Source of the DNA: Rhodanobacter sp. DHB23
Lineage (GTDB): Bacteria; Pseudomonadota; Gammaproteobacteria; Xanthomonadales; Rhodanobacteraceae
Length of the DNA stretch: 64,000 nt
Assembly (NCBI RefSeq): GCF_014842975.1
Contig: NZ_JACYXK010000020.1
Location: 82,181-146,180 of the forward strand
Direction: 5' to 3'
Program-made: the position numbers and the translations under genes
Part shown: positions 1 to 8,229 of the stretch, piece by piece
How positions within the stretch are numbered: the first letter of the stretch is position 1
Layout: each line of letters opens with the position of its first letter
The notes under the pieces: model-generated
Seen by the model: only the letters and a program-made list of their open reading frames with translations
Told to the model about the DNA's origin: nothing
The model's database searches: none

Positions 1-1
1 A

Positions 2-94
2 CGATCGCAAAGATATTGAAAGTGCGGCCACGGATGGCCGCCCGTGTGATTTAAGCGATCAAGGACGATCGCAAAAACACCGCCCGATCGCAAA
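2..94. repeat. Three direct copies of a 10-bp motif upstream of phbB
   Basis: The word CGATCGCAAA occurs at 2-11, 66-75 and 85-94, all within the leader of the acetoacetyl-CoA reductase gene. Copies two and three are 19 bp apart, about two helical turns, so a DNA-binding protein could contact them on one face. No known consensus is recognised. The role is inference; it could equally be remains of a local duplication. Confidence 0.4.
24..41 (+). terminator. Hairpin, possible terminator of the gene left of the window
   Basis: A 7-bp GC-rich stem (24-30 with 35-41) encloses a four-base loop. A weak T-containing stretch follows. It could end transcription of a gene outside the window. The absence of a clear T-run keeps this tentative. 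Confidence 0.3.
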
Positions 95-108
95 GCAACG
101 GAAACCCC

Positions 109-867
109 ATGAACGCACCTGTCACCTCCCGCCTGGCCCTGGTCACCGGCGGCCTCGGCGGCCTCGGCGCCGAAATCTGCCGCCAACTGGCGCAGGCCGG
201 CCGCCGCGTGATCGCCGCGGACCTGCCCGCCAGCGAAACCCGCCTTGCCGCCTTCCGGGAAGCCACTGCCGCATTCGGCGACGCCATCCGCTACGAACCG
301 ATGGACGTCAGCGACCACTCGGCCTGCGCGGCGGTGATCGGCCGCCACGAGCGCGAGCACGGTGGCGTGGACATCCTGGTCAACGCCGCCGGCATCACCC
401 GTGACGCCAGCCTGCGCAAGATGACGCCGGCGCAATGGCACGACCTGATGCGCGTGAACCTCGACGGGGTGTTCAACACCAGCCATGCCGTGCTGGAAGG
501 CATGACCGCGCGCGGCTTCGGCCGCATCGTCAACATCAGCTCGGTGAATGGCCAGACCGGCCAGTTCGGCCAGGCCAACTACTCCGCCGCCAAGGCCGGC
601 GTGCACGGCTTCAGCATGGCGCTGGCGCGCGAGACCGCGCGCAAGGGCGTCACCGTCAACACCGTCTCGCCCGGCTACTGCGACACGCCGATGGTGGCTG
701 CGGTGCCCGCCGAGATCCGCGCCCAGATCATCGCCGGCATCCCGGTGGGCCGGCTGGGCCAGCCCGCCGACATCGCCCGCGCCGTGACCTTCCTCACGGC
801 CGACGACGCGGGTTACCTCACCGGCGTCAACCTGCCGGTGAACGGCGGGTATTTCATGAGCTTCTGA
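109..867 (+). CDS. phbB: Acetoacetyl-CoA reductase (SDR family)
   Basis: Predicted to reduce acetoacetyl-CoA to (R)-3-hydroxybutyryl-CoA with NADPH in polyhydroxybutyrate synthesis, in the cytoplasm. The 252-residue protein is a classical short-chain dehydrogenase: cofactor motif TGGLGGLG at 13-20, NAAG at 92-95, catalytic S145, Y158 and K162. The stretch QTGQFGQANY before the catalytic Tyr, the IPVGRLG block near the C terminus and the NGGYFMSF end are typical of PhbB rather than of FabG. Family length is about 246. No phaA or phaC is in view, so the pathway assignment rests on the protein alone. The ATG has only a weak upstream AGGA-type site. A FabG-like enzyme of other specificity remains possible. 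Confidence 0.82.
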   Translation: MNAPVTSRLALVTGGLGGLGAEICRQLAQAGRRVIAADLPASETRLAAFREATAAFGDAIRYEPMDVSDHSACAAVIGRHEREHGGVDILVNAAGITRDASLRKMTPAQWHDLMRVNLDGVFNTSHAVLEGMTARGFGRIVNISSVNGQTGQFGQANYSAAKAGVHGFSMALARETARKGVTVNTVSPGYCDTPMVAAVPAEIRAQIIAGIPVGRLGQPADIARAVTFLTADDAGYLTGVNLPVNGGYFMSF

Positions 868-943
868 GGCGCATAGCGCGGCGCGTATTGCAGTCGCGCG
901 CCGCTTGCGGAACAGTGGGCGGACCACTTTCCCGGTACGCGAC

Positions 944-2353
944 ATGACGCAAGCTACTCGCATCACCCTCATCGGCGGCGGCCTGGTCGGCGCCCTGCTG
1001 GCGCGGCAACTGGCACAGCACGGCTTTGCGGTGGAGGTGTTCGAGAAGCGGCCCGACCCGCGCCGTGCGGGTTTCCTCGGCGGGCGTTCGATCAACCTCG
1101 CGCTGGCCGAACGCGGCCTGCAGGCGCTGCGCACGGCGGGACTGGCCGACGAGGTGCTGCGACGCGCGGTGATGATGCGCGGGCGCATGGTGCATGCGCA
1201 CGGCAGTGCCAGCGGCCTGCAGCGCTACGGCGTGGACGACAGCGAGGTGATCTGGTCGGTGTCGCGCGGCGCGCTGAACATGCTGCTGCTGGATGCCGCC
1301 GAAGTGTCCGGCGTGCGTTTCCATTTCGGCCAGTCGCTGCTGGGCGCGGATTTCGACCGGTGCCGCATCCGGCTGGCCGACGAGGCCGGCACGGCGCGCG
1401 AGCACGATGCCGGCCTGCTGATCGGCGCCGACGGTGCGGGTTCGATGCTGCGCGCGGCGATGAACGCCCATGCGCCGCTGGGCGAGCGCATCGAACCGCT
1501 AGGCCACGGCTACAAGGAGCTGGAGATACCCAACGCCGGCACCCTTCCGCCCGCACTGGTGCAACAGTCCGGCGGCGCAGGCCATTTCGCGCTGGAGCCG
1601 CATGCACTGCACATCTGGCCGCGCGGCGGCTACATGTGCATCGCGCTGCCGAACGCCGAGGGCAGTTTCACGGTGACGCTGTTCCTGCCCGCGCAAGGCG
1701 CGCATCCCAGTTTCGCCACCCTGCCCGATGCTGCGGCGGCGCGCGCGTTCTTCGCCGCGGACTTCCCCGACCTGCTGCCGCTGATCCCGCGCTTCGACGC
1801 GGACTACGCGGAGCACCCGATGGGCACGCTCTCCACGCTGTACCTCGACCGCTGGCACCTGGACGGACGCGCCCTGCTGGTCGGCGACGCGGCGCACGCC
1901 ATCGTGCCGTTCCACGGCCAGGGCATGAACTGCGGCTTCGAGGACACGGTGACGCTGACCGAGCTGCTCGCCGCCGCGCCCGGCGACAGCGCCGGCGTGT
2001 TCGCCGAGTTCCAGCGCATCCGCCAGCCCAATGCGAACGCGATCGCCACGATGGCGCTGGAGAACTACGTGGAGATGCGCGACTCGGTGGCCGACCCGCA
2101 CTACCTCGCCAAACGCACGCTGGGCGCGCAGCTGGCCGAACGCGCGCCGCGACACTTCATGGCGCGCTACCGCATGGTCACCTTCACGCATCTGCCTTAC
2201 AGCTACGCGCTGGAGCGGGGCCGCCTGCAGGACGCGCTGCTGGAGGAAATCCTGCGCGACGCGCCGGACGCTGGCGCCGTCGATCTCGACGCGGCGGCGC
2301 GCATGCTGCAAGCTCGGCTTTCGCTCCTGCCCGCGCCACTACGCCATGAATGA
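944..2353 (+). CDS. kmo: Kynurenine 3-monooxygenase
   Basis: FAD-dependent aromatic hydroxylase converting L-kynurenine to 3-hydroxykynurenine with NADPH and O2, in tryptophan catabolism or quinolinate-based NAD synthesis. The 469-residue protein begins with a Rossmann FAD motif (IGGGLVG, about 10-16), has the KMO signature RSINLALAERG near residue 50, and the second FAD site VGDAAHAIVPFHGQGMN, which is highly diagnostic. I chose the ATG at 944 rather than the in-frame TTG at 905 because residues before it are not family-like and the Rossmann strand starts just after it. The next gene overlaps it by 8 bases, indicating co-translation. Kynureninase and 3-hydroxyanthranilate dioxygenase genes are not in the window. 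Confidence 0.9.
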   Translation: MTQATRITLIGGGLVGALLARQLAQHGFAVEVFEKRPDPRRAGFLGGRSINLALAERGLQALRTAGLADEVLRRAVMMRGRMVHAHGSASGLQRYGVDDSEVIWSVSRGALNMLLLDAAEVSGVRFHFGQSLLGADFDRCRIRLADEAGTAREHDAGLLIGADGAGSMLRAAMNAHAPLGERIEPLGHGYKELEIPNAGTLPPALVQQSGGAGHFALEPHALHIWPRGGYMCIALPNAEGSFTVTLFLPAQGAHPSFATLPDAAAARAFFAADFPDLLPLIPRFDADYAEHPMGTLSTLYLDRWHLDGRALLVGDAAHAIVPFHGQGMNCGFEDTVTLTELLAAAPGDSAGVFAEFQRIRQPNANAIATMALENYVEMRDSVADPHYLAKRTLGAQLAERAPRHFMARYRMVTFTHLPYSYALERGRLQDALLEEILRDAPDAGAVDLDAAARMLQARLSLLPAPLRHE

Positions 2354-2753
2354 GTTCCTGCTCGAAGACTTCCGCAACACCACCTACCACGTGGTGCTCG
2401 ACACGGTGCGCTGGGCGGCGATCCGCATCGACCTGCCGCTGCCAGCCGAGCTGGCGGCCGTCGTCGGCGCGCGACCATGGGGCTTCATCACCGCCTGGAA
2501 CCCGCAGGCCCGCCGCCGTCCCCAGGCGGAGAACCTCGCCGCGCAGCAGGCGCTGGTCGATGCCCTGGGCAAGCTGCCGGACGTCGCCGTGTATCCCGCC
2601 ATCGGCGTGGGCCAGACCGGCTGGAGCGAACCCAGCCTGTTCGTGATCGGCGCCGACGTGCCCACGCTGGACGGGCTGATGCGCGAGCACGCGCAACTGT
2701 CCTACGTGCATGGCGAGGCCGACGGCCCCGCCGAACTGCGCATGCTGGGTTGA
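2346..2753 (+). CDS. DUF3293 domain protein
   Basis: A 135-residue cytoplasmic protein without membrane segments or signal peptide. It matches the DUF3293 pattern from memory: an N-terminal YHVVLDT-type strand, the block WGFITAWNPQ, then a central helix rich in Ala/Gln and the GVGQTGWSEPSLFV stretch. The function is unknown. It starts at an ATG inside the last codons of kmo (8-base overlap), so it is translationally coupled to the monooxygenase. That suggests co-expression but proves no metabolic link. Confidence 0.75.
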   Translation: MNEFLLEDFRNTTYHVVLDTVRWAAIRIDLPLPAELAAVVGARPWGFITAWNPQARRRPQAENLAAQQALVDALGKLPDVAVYPAIGVGQTGWSEPSLFVIGADVPTLDGLMREHAQLSYVHGEADGPAELRMLG

Positions 2754-2817
2754 GCGGCTCTGCAGCGGCAGCCCGCCGCATGGACAAGCTCGCCGGCCAT
2801 TGCGGAGAATGCGGCGG

Positions 2818-3450
2818 ATGACCGCAGCCACCGCCACTCCCCTGCTCGAAGCGCATCGCCTGAGCTTCCACCGCCAGGACGAGCCGGTGTTCGCGCCGCT
2901 GGATTTCCGCCTGCACGCAGGCGAACTGGCCCTGGTCGAGGGCGACAACGGCAGCGGCAAGACCACCCTGCTGCGCCTGCTGGCCGGCCTGCTGCATGCG
3001 AGCGAAGGCGAATTGCGCTGGCGCGGCGAACCGCTGCAACGCGACGCCTGCGCGAACGAGATCCTGTTCCTCGGCCACCAGTTGGGCCAGAAGCACGAGT
3101 TGAGCCCGCGCGAGAACCTGGCCTTCGCCGCCGGCCTGCACGGTTGCCGCGCCGGCATCACGCCGGATGCGGTGCTGGACGAAGTGGGTCTGCGCGGTTA
3201 CGAGGACGAACCGGTGCGGCGTCTTTCCGCGGGGCAGAAGAAACGCGCCGCGCTGGCACGCCTGCTGCTGCTTCCGGCCACGCTGTGGTTGCTGGACGAG
3301 CCTTACGCGAACCTCGACCGGCATGGCATTGCGCTGGTCAACCGGTTGCTGGAGCGGCACGTGGCCGACGGCGGCACCGCGCTGGTGAGCAGCCACGGCG
3401 CCGTCGGGTTCCATGGCGGGGAACCGCAGCGGATACGCATGCATGCGTAA
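2818..3450 (+). CDS. ccmA: Cytochrome c maturation ABC ATPase CcmA
   Basis: ATPase of the CcmABCD complex, which releases heme-loaded CcmE from CcmC for delivery to apocytochrome c at the periplasmic face. The 210-residue protein has Walker A GDNGSGKTT (42-50), the ABC signature LSAGQ (136-140) and Walker B with LLDEP (158-162). Length is typical for CcmA, about 205. The ATG at 2818 gives the usual family N terminus; upstream in-frame residues overlap the end of the DUF3293 gene and look non-coding. It opens the ccm operon. The next gene is unusually far away (144 bp) because a palindromic repeat lies in between. Confidence 0.93.
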   Translation: MTAATATPLLEAHRLSFHRQDEPVFAPLDFRLHAGELALVEGDNGSGKTTLLRLLAGLLHASEGELRWRGEPLQRDACANEILFLGHQLGQKHELSPRENLAFAAGLHGCRAGITPDAVLDEVGLRGYEDEPVRRLSAGQKKRAALARLLLLPATLWLLDEPYANLDRHGIALVNRLLERHVADGGTALVSSHGAVGFHGGEPQRIRMHA

Positions 3451-3490
3451 AGGGCCATGGTCTTTCCCTGCCAGCAGGCACGCGCCTTGC

Positions 3491-3517
3491 TCCCCTCGCC
3501 CGCTTGCGGGAGAGGGG
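3491..3517. repeat. GC-rich palindromic repeat between ccmA and ccmB
   Basis: A short inverted repeat (CCCGC-TT-GCGGG core with flanking CCCCTC/GAGGGG arms) lies in the 144-bp ccmA-ccmB gap. The same CCCTCTCC...GGAGAGGG theme recurs at 27.0-27.4, 33.7, 50.5, 59.5 and 63.8 kb, so this is a member of a dispersed repeat family rather than an operon-specific signal. It may form a hairpin in the transcript and tune the ratio of CcmA to downstream products. Confidence 0.6.
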
Positions 3518-3594
3518 GCGGGGGAGCGGGGCCTTTCCGCCCTTGCCGCAAGCAACAAGGCAGTTGCAGCCGTGACGTTGCCGGGTCGCATGCC

Positions 3595-4278
3595 ATGAGC
3601 GCCTCGCTCGTGCCCGCCTGCTCCGCGATGCTTCGACGCGACCTCACGCTGGCGTGGCGGCGGCGGGGGGACATGGCGATGCCGGTGCTGTATGCGGTGA
3701 TCGTGGTGGTGCTGTTTCCGTTTGCGCTGGGGCCGGATCTGGCGTTGCTGCAGCGGATCGCGGGCGGCGTGGTGCTGGTGACGGTGTTGCTGGCGATGCT
3801 GCTGGCGCTGGACGGGATGTTCGCCAGCGACATCGAGGACGGCTCGCTGGAGCAACTGGTATTGGCGCCGCAGCCGCTGGCGCTGATGCTGGGCATGAAG
3901 GTCCTCGCGCACTGGCTGACCACGGCGTTGCCGCTGATCGTGATCGCGCCGCTGCTGGCCGGCATGCTGCACCTGCCCGCGGCGGCCATGCCGGCGCTGC
4001 TGCTGGCGCTGCTGCTGGCGACGCCGCTGCTCAGCCTGCTCGGCGCGGTGCTGGTGGCGCTGACGGCCGGCACGCGGCGCTCTGGTATGCTGCTGGCACT
4101 GATGTTGCTGCCGCTGTGCGTGCCGGTGGTGATCTTCGCGGCCGGCGCGGTGGCAGCCGCCCAAGAGGGCCTTCCGTGGGTTGCTCCGGTCGCGTGGCTG
4201 GCCGCCGCACTCATCCTCTGCGTAGTGTTGGCGCCGCTCGCCTGCGCGGCGGCCTTGCGTATTGCCCTGGATTCGTAA
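3595..4278 (+). CDS. ccmB: Cytochrome c maturation membrane protein CcmB
   Basis: Membrane subunit of the CcmABCD heme-handling complex, partner of the CcmA ATPase. The 227-residue protein has a basic N terminus followed by about six hydrophobic helices, and the cytoplasmic segment FASDIEDGSLEQL that is typical of CcmB. Length fits the family (about 220). The reading frame stays open upstream to 3457, but that stretch runs through the palindromic repeat and encodes Gly/Arg-rich sequence, so the ATG at 3595 is preferred. ccmC begins three bases after the stop. Confidence 0.92.
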   Translation: MSASLVPACSAMLRRDLTLAWRRRGDMAMPVLYAVIVVVLFPFALGPDLALLQRIAGGVVLVTVLLAMLLALDGMFASDIEDGSLEQLVLAPQPLALMLGMKVLAHWLTTALPLIVIAPLLAGMLHLPAAAMPALLLALLLATPLLSLLGAVLVALTAGTRRSGMLLALMLLPLCVPVVIFAAGAVAAAQEGLPWVAPVAWLAAALILCVVLAPLACAAALRIALDS

Positions 4279-4281
4279 GTC

Positions 4282-5040
4282 ATGGCCACCTGGATCCCGC
4301 TCTGGTTGCACAAGCTCGGCTCACCGCCGACGTTCTACCGTTTCGCGGGTGCGGTCATGCCGTGGGCGATGGGGCTGGCGCTGCTGTTCGGCGTCATCGG
4401 CCTGTACGGCGGGCTGGTGCTGGCGCCGCCGGATTACCAGCAGGGCGATGCCTACCGGATCATCTTCATCCACGTGCCCAGCGCGTGGATGAGCATGTTC
4501 GTCTACGCGGCGATGGGCGTGTCCGGCTTCGTCGCGCTGGTGTGGCGCATCAAGCTGGCCGAGGTGGTGGCGATGGAATCGGCGCCGATCGGCGCGGCCT
4601 TCGCCTTCATCACCCTGGTCACCGGCTCGCTGTGGGGCAAGCCGATGTGGGGCACGTGGTGGACGTGGGATGCGCGGCTCACCTCCGAGCTGGTGCTGCT
4701 GTTCCTCTACCTTGGCGTGATCGGGCTCTACCACGCGTTCGAGGATCGCCGCCAGGGCGCGCGCGCCGCGAGCTTCCTCGCCATCATCGGCGTCATCAAC
4801 GTGCCCATCGTGCATTTCTCGGTGGTGTGGTGGAACACCCTGCACCAGGGCAGCACGGTGAACATCTTCGGCCACTCCAAGATGCCGTGGGAAATGTTGT
4901 GGCCGCTGCTGGCGATGACGCTGGCGACCAAATGCTGGTACGCGGCCAGCCTGTGCCGCCGCGCGCGCACTGACATCCTTGCACTGGAAGGCGGCAAGGA
5001 CTGGGTGCGCGCGATCGCCGAGGCGGAGGGCGCCCGATGA
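4282..5040 (+). CDS. ccmC: Cytochrome c maturation heme-handling protein CcmC
   Basis: Polytopic membrane protein that binds heme at its periplasmic tryptophan-rich loop and attaches it to CcmE. The 252-residue protein has six predicted helices, the WWTWD motif at 126-130 within a Trp-rich loop, and conserved histidines H64 and H178 in the positions of the two axial heme ligands of the family. Start is an ATG three bases after ccmB. The stop overlaps the ccmD start by four bases (ATGA), so the two are translationally coupled. Confidence 0.95.
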   Translation: MATWIPLWLHKLGSPPTFYRFAGAVMPWAMGLALLFGVIGLYGGLVLAPPDYQQGDAYRIIFIHVPSAWMSMFVYAAMGVSGFVALVWRIKLAEVVAMESAPIGAAFAFITLVTGSLWGKPMWGTWWTWDARLTSELVLLFLYLGVIGLYHAFEDRRQGARAASFLAIIGVINVPIVHFSVVWWNTLHQGSTVNIFGHSKMPWEMLWPLLAMTLATKCWYAASLCRRARTDILALEGGKDWVRAIAEAEGAR

Positions 5041-5234
5041 GCGCGCTGCAGCACTTCCTCGCGATGGGTGGCTACGCCATGTATGTGTGGCCGGCCTATG
5101 CCGTGTTCTTCGCGGTGCTGGTCGTCGACGGCGTGGCACCACGGCTGCGCCGCCGCCGCATCCTGCGCGAACTGCGCGGCCGCCTGGCGCGGCAAGCCGC
5201 GCGCGAACGCCGCCCGTCCCCTCCAGCGAACTGA
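5037..5234 (+). CDS. ccmD: Cytochrome c maturation small membrane protein CcmD
   Basis: Small single-span subunit that holds CcmE on the CcmABC complex. The 65-residue protein has one hydrophobic helix (about 8-28, beginning MGGYAMYVWPAY, typical of CcmD) and a strongly basic cytoplasmic tail rich in Arg. It overlaps ccmC by four bases and is followed six bases later by ccmE. Its size and composition agree with CcmD of other gammaproteobacteria. Confidence 0.9.
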   Translation: MSALQHFLAMGGYAMYVWPAYAVFFAVLVVDGVAPRLRRRRILRELRGRLARQAARERRPSPPAN

Positions 5235-5240
5235 TCCGCC

Positions 5241-5714
5241 ATGCCGATGAACCCCACTCGCAAGCGCAGGCTCACCATCGTGATCGTGGTCGCGGTTGCC
5301 GCGGCACTGGCGATCAGCCTGGTGGTGTACGCGCTGCAGCAGAACATGAACTACCTGTTCACCCCCAGCCAGGTGCAGTCGGGACAGGCGACGCAGTACA
5401 AGACCTTCCGCCTCGGCGGCATGGTCAAGGCCGGCTCGATCCAGCGCAGCAAGGATTCACTGCAGGTCACCTTCACCGTGGTCGACGCCGGCGGCGCGAT
5501 GCCGGTGGAGTACACCGGCATCCTGCCCGACCTGTTCCGCGACAACCAGTCGGTGATCGCCACCGGGCACATGGACGGCGCGCGCTTCGTCGCCACCGAG
5601 GTATTGGCCAAGCACGACGAGACCTACATGCCGAAGGAACTGAAGGATGCGATGGCCAAGGCGCATGCGGACGCGCAGGTGAAGGAAGCCGCCGCGCAGG
5701 ACAAGAGCCCATGA
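5241..5714 (+). CDS. ccmE: Cytochrome c maturation heme chaperone CcmE
   Basis: Periplasmic, membrane-anchored chaperone that binds heme covalently and passes it to the CcmF/H ligation complex. The 157-residue protein has a basic start, one N-terminal membrane helix (about 11-32), the OB-fold sequence [11 protein letters not shown], and the heme-attachment motif HDETYMP with H125 as the covalent ligand. The charged, Ala-rich C-terminal tail is normal for CcmE. A second ATG two codons in (5247) is an alternative start. The stop overlaps ccmF by four bases. Confidence 0.95.
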   Translation: MPMNPTRKRRLTIVIVVAVAAALAISLVVYALQQNMNYLFTPSQVQSGQATQYKTFRLGGMVKAGSIQRSKDSLQVTFTVVDAGGAMPVEYTGILPDLFRDNQSVIATGHMDGARFVATEVLAKHDETYMPKELKDAMAKAHADAQVKEAAAQDKSP

Positions 5715-7690
5715 CCCCCGAACTCGGCCAGCTCGCGCTGGTACTCGCCTTCCTGCTCGCCATCGCGCAGGGCGTGCTGCCGCTGCTCGGCGCATGGCGC
5801 GGCAACCGCGCGCTGATGGCGGTGGCGCGGCCCGCCGCGGCGGGCCAGGCGGTGTTCGTGGCGATGGCGTTCGGCATACTCGCGTGGGCGTTCCTGCACT
5901 TCGATTTCTCGGTGCAGTACGTGGCCGACAACTCCAACCTCGCGCTGCCGTGGTACTACCGCATCGCCGCGGTGTGGGGCGCGCACGAGGGTTCGCTGCT
6001 GCTGTGGATCCTGATCCTCAACCTGTGGACGGTGGCGCTGGCCGCGCTCAGCCACCGCCTGCCGGAGGCGTTCGCCGCGCGCGTGATCGGCGTGATGGGT
6101 CTGATCGCGATCGGCTTCCTCGCCTTCATCCTGTTCACCTCCGATCCGTTCGGCCGACTGCTGCCGATGCCGGCCGACGGCGCCGACCTCAACCCGGTGC
6201 TGCAGGACCCCGGCATGACCTTCCACCCGCCCGTGCTGTACATGGGCTACGTGGGTTTCTCGGTCGCGTTCGCGTTCTCCATCGCCGCCCTGCTCGGCGG
6301 CGAAGTGGAACAGGCCTGGGTGCGCTGGGCACGGCCGTGGACAAACGCCGCGTGGGGCTTCCTCACACTTGGCATCGTGGCCGGCAGCTGGTGGGCCTAT
6401 GCCGAGCTGGGCTGGGGCGGCTGGTGGTTCTGGGACCCGGTGGAGAACGCCAGCTTCATGCCGTGGCTGGTCGGCGCGGCGCTGATCCACGCGCAGGCGA
6501 TCACCGAGAAGCGCGGCGGCCTGCGCGCGTGGACGCTGCTGCTGTCGATCTTCGCGTTCTCGCTGTCGCTGCTGGGCACCTTCCTGGTGCGCTCGGGCGT
6601 GCTCACTTCGGTGCACGCGTTCGCCTCCGATCCGCGCCGCGGCATCTTCATCCTGATCTTCCTCACCATCGTGGTGGGCGGCTCGCTGCTGCTCTACGCG
6701 TTGCGCGCGCCCAAGGTGGCGGGCGGCAAGCCGTTCAACGTCGTCTCGCGCGAAACGGCGCTGCTGATCGGCAACCTGCTGCTGGCCACGGCTTCGGCGA
6801 TGGTGCTGCTGGGCACGCTGTTCCCGCTGATCGGGGACGCGTTGCACCTCGGCCGCATCTCGGTGGGGCCGCCCTACTTCGGCCTGCTGTTTCCGCTGCT
6901 GATGGCGCCGGTGGTGGCGCTGTTGCCGTTCGGACCGTTCCTGCACTGGGGCAAGGCCGATGGCGGCGTGCTGAAGCAGGTGATGTTGCGCGCCGGCATC
7001 GCCGCGGTGGCTTGCGCCATCGTGGCGGCGTTCTTCGTGCAGGGGCAACTGAAAGCCATCGTGGGCGTGGCATCGGCAGTGTGGATCGCCGTGGGCGTGC
7101 TGCTGTACGCGCTGAAGCGCTGGCGTGAAATGCCGCGCGGTCGTCGCTATCCCGCCGAGATGGCCGGCATGCTGCTGGCGCACCTCGGCGTGGGCGTGTT
7201 CGTGGTCGGCGTACTGCTGTCCGAGTCGTTGAGCGTCACCCACGACGTGCGCCTCACGCCGGGCCAGAGCGAAAGCGTGGCCGGCTACGACTTCCGCTTC
7301 GACGGCGTGCACCGCACCGTCGGCCCGAACTGGCATGCCGACCAGGGCGTGGTCACCGTACTGCGCGACGGCGCCACCGTGGCGACGATGCATCCGCAGA
7401 AGCGCACCTATTCGCACGAGCAGGTGCAGACCGAATCGGCGGTGGACGCCGGCGTGTTCCGCGACCTGTACGTGGCGCTGGGCGAGCCGATGGACGCCAA
7501 CGACATCGAAGGCGCGTGGGCGCTGCGGCTGTACTACAAGCCCTTCGTGCGCTGGATCTGGGGCGGTGGCCTGCTGATGATGCTGGGCGGTTTCGTCTGC
7601 GCCGGCGACCGCCGCTTCCGCATCAAGCGCATCGCCGCCGAGGCCGCCCTGCCCGTCGCGGCAGCTTCGCCGCAGGAATCGCCGGCATGA
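5711..7690 (+). CDS. ccmF: Cytochrome c heme lyase subunit CcmF
   Basis: Large integral membrane subunit of the heme ligation complex, thought to reduce CcmE-bound heme and join it to CxxCH motifs of apocytochromes. The 659-residue protein has many hydrophobic helices, the WGAHEGS motif near residue 90, and the heme-handling Trp motif WWFWDPVEN at 238-246. Conserved histidines flank these. Length agrees with the family (about 650). The start is the ATG overlapping the ccmE stop; upstream in-frame sequence is out-of-frame shadow of ccmD and ccmE. The stop overlaps the ccmG start. Confidence 0.95.
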   Translation: MTPELGQLALVLAFLLAIAQGVLPLLGAWRGNRALMAVARPAAAGQAVFVAMAFGILAWAFLHFDFSVQYVADNSNLALPWYYRIAAVWGAHEGSLLLWILILNLWTVALAALSHRLPEAFAARVIGVMGLIAIGFLAFILFTSDPFGRLLPMPADGADLNPVLQDPGMTFHPPVLYMGYVGFSVAFAFSIAALLGGEVEQAWVRWARPWTNAAWGFLTLGIVAGSWWAYAELGWGGWWFWDPVENASFMPWLVGAALIHAQAITEKRGGLRAWTLLLSIFAFSLSLLGTFLVRSGVLTSVHAFASDPRRGIFILIFLTIVVGGSLLLYALRAPKVAGGKPFNVVSRETALLIGNLLLATASAMVLLGTLFPLIGDALHLGRISVGPPYFGLLFPLLMAPVVALLPFGPFLHWGKADGGVLKQVMLRAGIAAVACAIVAAFFVQGQLKAIVGVASAVWIAVGVLLYALKRWREMPRGRRYPAEMAGMLLAHLGVGVFVVGVLLSESLSVTHDVRLTPGQSESVAGYDFRFDGVHRTVGPNWHADQGVVTVLRDGATVATMHPQKRTYSHEQVQTESAVDAGVFRDLYVALGEPMDANDIEGAWALRLYYKPFVRWIWGGGLLMMLGGFVCAGDRRFRIKRIAAEAALPVAAASPQESPA

Positions 7691-8229
7691 AGCGCTTCGT
7701 GCCGCTCATCGTGTTCATGGCGCTGGTGGGCCTGTTCGGCTTCGGCATCTGGTGGAACACCTGGCACGACGCACGCTACGTGCCCTCGCCGCTGATCAAC
7801 AAACCCGCGCCCGACTTCGCGCTGCCGAAGCTGGATGCGCCGGAGCAGACCGTCACCAAGGCCAGCCTGCTCGGCAAGCCCTACCTGCTCAACGTGTTCG
7901 GCAGCTGGTGCGTGGCCTGCGCCGAGGAACACCCGGTGCTGATGAGCGACGGCCACCAGCTCGGCATCGCGCTGGTGGGCTACGACTACAAGGACGCGCC
8001 CGACGACGCCAGACGCTGGCTGCGCGACCGCGGCAACCCGTATGACCTGGTGATCGCCGACCAGCCCGGCCGCACCGCGATCGACTTCGGCGTGTATGGC
8101 GCGCCGGAGAGTTTCCTGGTCGATGCGAAGGGCGTGATCCGCTACAAGCACATCGGCCCGCTCACGTCCGAGGTGATCGCGCAGGAACTGCAGCCGGCGA
8201 TCGATGCCGTGAAGCGGGAGACGCCATGA
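7687..8229 (+). CDS. ccmG: Thiol:disulfide oxidoreductase CcmG (DsbE)
   Basis: Membrane-tethered thioredoxin-like protein that keeps apocytochrome c cysteines reduced for heme attachment. The 180-residue protein has an N-terminal membrane anchor (about 5-22), the DsbE-type LINKPAPDF segment, the redox motif WCVAC (W74, C75, C78) and the cis-proline block GAPESFLVD, which is characteristic of the CcmG subfamily. It overlaps ccmF and ccmH by four bases on each side, in the standard ccm order. Confidence 0.94.
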   Translation: MKRFVPLIVFMALVGLFGFGIWWNTWHDARYVPSPLINKPAPDFALPKLDAPEQTVTKASLLGKPYLLNVFGSWCVACAEEHPVLMSDGHQLGIALVGYDYKDAPDDARRWLRDRGNPYDLVIADQPGRTAIDFGVYGAPESFLVDAKGVIRYKHIGPLTSEVIAQELQPAIDAVKRETP

